Below, one piece after another: positions 5,837-6,360 of a stretch of DNA of 6,360 bases (its first letter is position 1; every line of letters starts with the position of its first letter). The DNA is from CAZPWQ01 sp964590495. GTDB taxonomy: Bacteria; Bacteroidota; Rhodothermia; Balneolales; Balneolaceae. The translations under genes and the position numbers were made by a program. The stretch lies in assembly GCA_964590495.1 (NCBI GenBank), contig CAZPWQ010000164.1:1-6360 (forward strand), given 5' to 3'. The notes under the pieces are model-generated. The model had not been told where the DNA came from, did no database searches, and saw only the letters and a list, made by a program, of their open reading frames with translations.

Positions 5837-5869
5837 AGGTGTAGGCCACCTTGAAGGTGGCTTACACCT
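5837..5869. repeat. Hairpin E, near-perfect 33-bp palindrome
   Basis: Bases 5837-5852 pair with 5854-5869 throughout, apart from one G-T wobble (5844 with 5862), around a central G at 5853. The practical loop is TTGAA. It lies only 10 bp after hairpin D. The palindrome reads almost the same on both strands and, as DNA, would be a strong cruciform or transcript-end structure. A CTTT follows, too short to call a terminator. Confidence 0.7.
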
Positions 5870-5895
5870 TTGGTTTTCAGCCCCTCCTCCATCCT

Positions 5896-5920
5896 CGTTG
5901 CGCCGCTCTGCTGCGCAACG
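5896..5920 (+). repeat. Hairpin F, nonamer loop CGCTCTGCT
   Basis: CGTTGCGC (5896-5903) and GCGCAACG (5913-5920) are exact 8-bp arms around the nine-base loop CGCTCTGCT. This is the first of four hairpins in the region with nearly the same loop but unrelated stems. It is in the plus orientation. Confidence 0.65.
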
Positions 5921-5955
5921 CCTCCGGTATAGTCTGTAGCGCTTCATACTTACAC

Positions 5956-5972
5956 GCGGTGCTCTGCTCCGC
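5956..5972 (+). repeat. Hairpin G, nonamer loop TGCTCTGCT
   Basis: GCGG (5956-5959) and CCGC (5969-5972) enclose TGCTCTGCT (5960-5968). CTT (5949-5951) and AAG (5973-5975) can extend the stem across a four-base bulge. The stem alone would be unremarkable. The loop, which differs from that of hairpin F by one base and is the exact complement of that of hairpin I, is what makes it notable. Confidence 0.5.
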
Positions 5973-6024
5973 AAGGCAATATTTTTGTTTTCTGTGTTAT
6001 GTAGAAAAGCTACAACTTGATGCT

Positions 6025-6051
6025 GTTACAGGCAGCAGAGTAGCCTGTTAC
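6025..6051 (-). repeat. Hairpin H, nonamer loop in reverse orientation
   Basis: ACAGGC (6028-6033) and GCCTGT (6043-6048) pair exactly around AGCAGAGTA (6034-6042). Beyond a T-T mismatch, GT (6025-6026) pairs with AC (6050-6051). On the minus strand the loop reads TACTCTGCT, one base from that of hairpin G. Just upstream, TGTAG/CTACA (6000-6004 with 6010-6014) forms a further small hairpin. Confidence 0.55.
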
Positions 6052-6056
6052 CTGCG

Positions 6057-6081
6057 CGTCCCGGAGCAGAGCACCGGGACG
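6057..6081 (-). repeat. Hairpin I, nonamer loop in reverse orientation
   Basis: CGTCCCGG (6057-6064) and CCGGGACG (6074-6081) are exact 8-bp arms around AGCAGAGCA (6065-6073). On the minus strand the loop is TGCTCTGCT, identical to that of hairpin G. It starts 5 bp after hairpin H. The last gene's start codon lies 154 bp downstream. Confidence 0.65.
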
Positions 6082-6235
6082 AGATGGAAAAATCCCACCT
6101 TTCAGGCTCCTCATTTCAACCCGAAAAATTTTTAATGAATCCTGCGTCAAAAATTATTACACTTATGTACGAAAATGGGATATCGGTTTCTGGTATCTTC
6201 CGGAAGAATTTTAACATGTAAAGTAAATTTAATAA

Positions 6236-6360
6236 ATGATGAATTATAAAAAGTACATAATTGTCAGTGTCATCTTTCTCCTGCCACAGATCCTTCAGGC
6301 GCAGAATGGATGGCAGGAATTAACCGCGGGCAACGATCTTGAAGGATGGACACAGCTTGG
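6236..6360 (+). CDS. Exported DUF1080 / 3-keto-disaccharide hydrolase-like protein, 5' end only
   Basis: The gene runs off the right edge after 41 codons. The product begins MMNYKK, followed by a hydrophobic segment (about residues 7-20) and LQA-Q, a standard signal peptide with likely cleavage after Ala22. The mature part starts QNGWQELTAGNDLEGWTQL. This fits the opening strand of the DUF1080 fold, where relatives usually read about LFNGKDLxGW; here N33, D34, L35, G37 and W38 are kept. Such proteins are lectin-like, periplasmic or surface enzymes, some acting on 3-keto-glycosides. Two in-frame TAA codons lie directly before the first ATG (6230-6235), so translation must begin at 6236 or at the second ATG at 6239. 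There is no Shine-Dalgarno sequence. Export is well supported; the family call rests on a short stretch and is moderate. Confidence 0.65.
   Translation, partial: MMNYKKYIIVSVIFLLPQILQAQNGWQELTAGNDLEGWTQL

Larger units (their letters stand above)
5452..6235. other. 784-bp hairpin-dense intergenic region without a credible gene
   Basis: Between topA and the next start codon I find no protein I can recognise. Short open frames of 86-94 codons exist, but they run straight through palindromes and give serine/arginine- or cysteine-rich low-information products, so I do not call them. No tRNA, rRNA or known structured RNA was recognised. The stretch is instead packed with stem-loops, listed separately, that cover much of 5510-6081. 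It then becomes AT-rich (6110-6235), which probably includes the promoter of the last gene, although no clear -35/-10 pair stands out. The density of repeats suggests a landing area for small dispersed elements or a structured non-coding transcript. Confidence 0.6.

Noticed and set aside
5896..5920. Integron attC-like site suggested by GTT...AAC arms
   Set aside because: The arms lack the R/L box arrangement, extrahelical bases and size of attC sites, and no integrase or cassette is nearby.
5896..6081. CRISPR array suggested by the recurring TGCTCTGCT word
   Set aside because: Spacing is irregular, orientation flips half way, and the repeated unit is only nine bases in hairpin loops with no conserved repeat or cas gene.
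5474..6135. Overlapping open frames of 86-94 codons in the gap after topA
   Set aside because: They run through perfect palindromes, share no recognisable domain, have biased low-information composition and no plausible start context. The hairpins explain the sequence better.

Overview
The window looks like a chromosomal segment from a free-living Gram-negative bacterium of the Bacteroidota/Rhodothermota/Balneolota neighbourhood. This is an inference from several signs. TopA ends in four GR[FY]GP repeats and has no zinc-ribbon cysteines. Shine-Dalgarno sequences are absent and the leaders are AT-rich. A secreted DUF1080-type protein begins at the right edge, base composition is moderate, and dispersed hairpin repeats are frequent between genes. 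No phage, plasmid, rRNA, tRNA or CRISPR signal was seen.

Layout. Positions 97-1284 (minus strand) encode an AMP nucleosidase. It starts only 14 bp from the divergent start of a NUDIX hydrolase (1299-1883, plus strand) of the ADP-ribose pyrophosphatase type. Positions 1884-2422 hold no gene. They carry a small inverted-repeat module (1917-1961), a MITE-like element with 10-bp terminal inverted repeats and internal hairpins (1980-2141), and an AT-rich stretch that probably holds the promoter of the next transcription unit. A thioredoxin-fold peroxiredoxin with an altered active-site motif (2423-2902) is followed after 5 bp by topA (2908-5451). Positions 5452-6235 hold no credible gene but are packed with stem-loops. 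From 6236 to the right edge runs the start of an exported DUF1080 (3-keto-disaccharide hydrolase-like) protein.

How the genes fit together. ADP-ribose hydrolysis yields AMP plus ribose 5-phosphate, and AMP nucleosidase splits AMP into adenine plus ribose 5-phosphate. The divergent pair could therefore form a short salvage path from ADP-ribose. The peroxiredoxin and topA look co-transcribed, pairing an oxidant-defence protein with a topoisomerase I that contains no cysteine at all.

Most unusual signal. In the 5452-6235 gap, four hairpins (5896-5920, 5956-5972, 6025-6051, 6057-6081) have unrelated but self-complementary stems, yet carry the same nine-base loop (consensus YRCTCTGCT, two in each orientation). 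A second set (5510-5542, 5669-5710 and, reversed, 5613-5632) shares a loop close to TGGTTYTG. Conserved loops on compensating, divergent stems suggest recognition of the loop as single-stranded DNA or RNA. They do not look like ordinary terminators.
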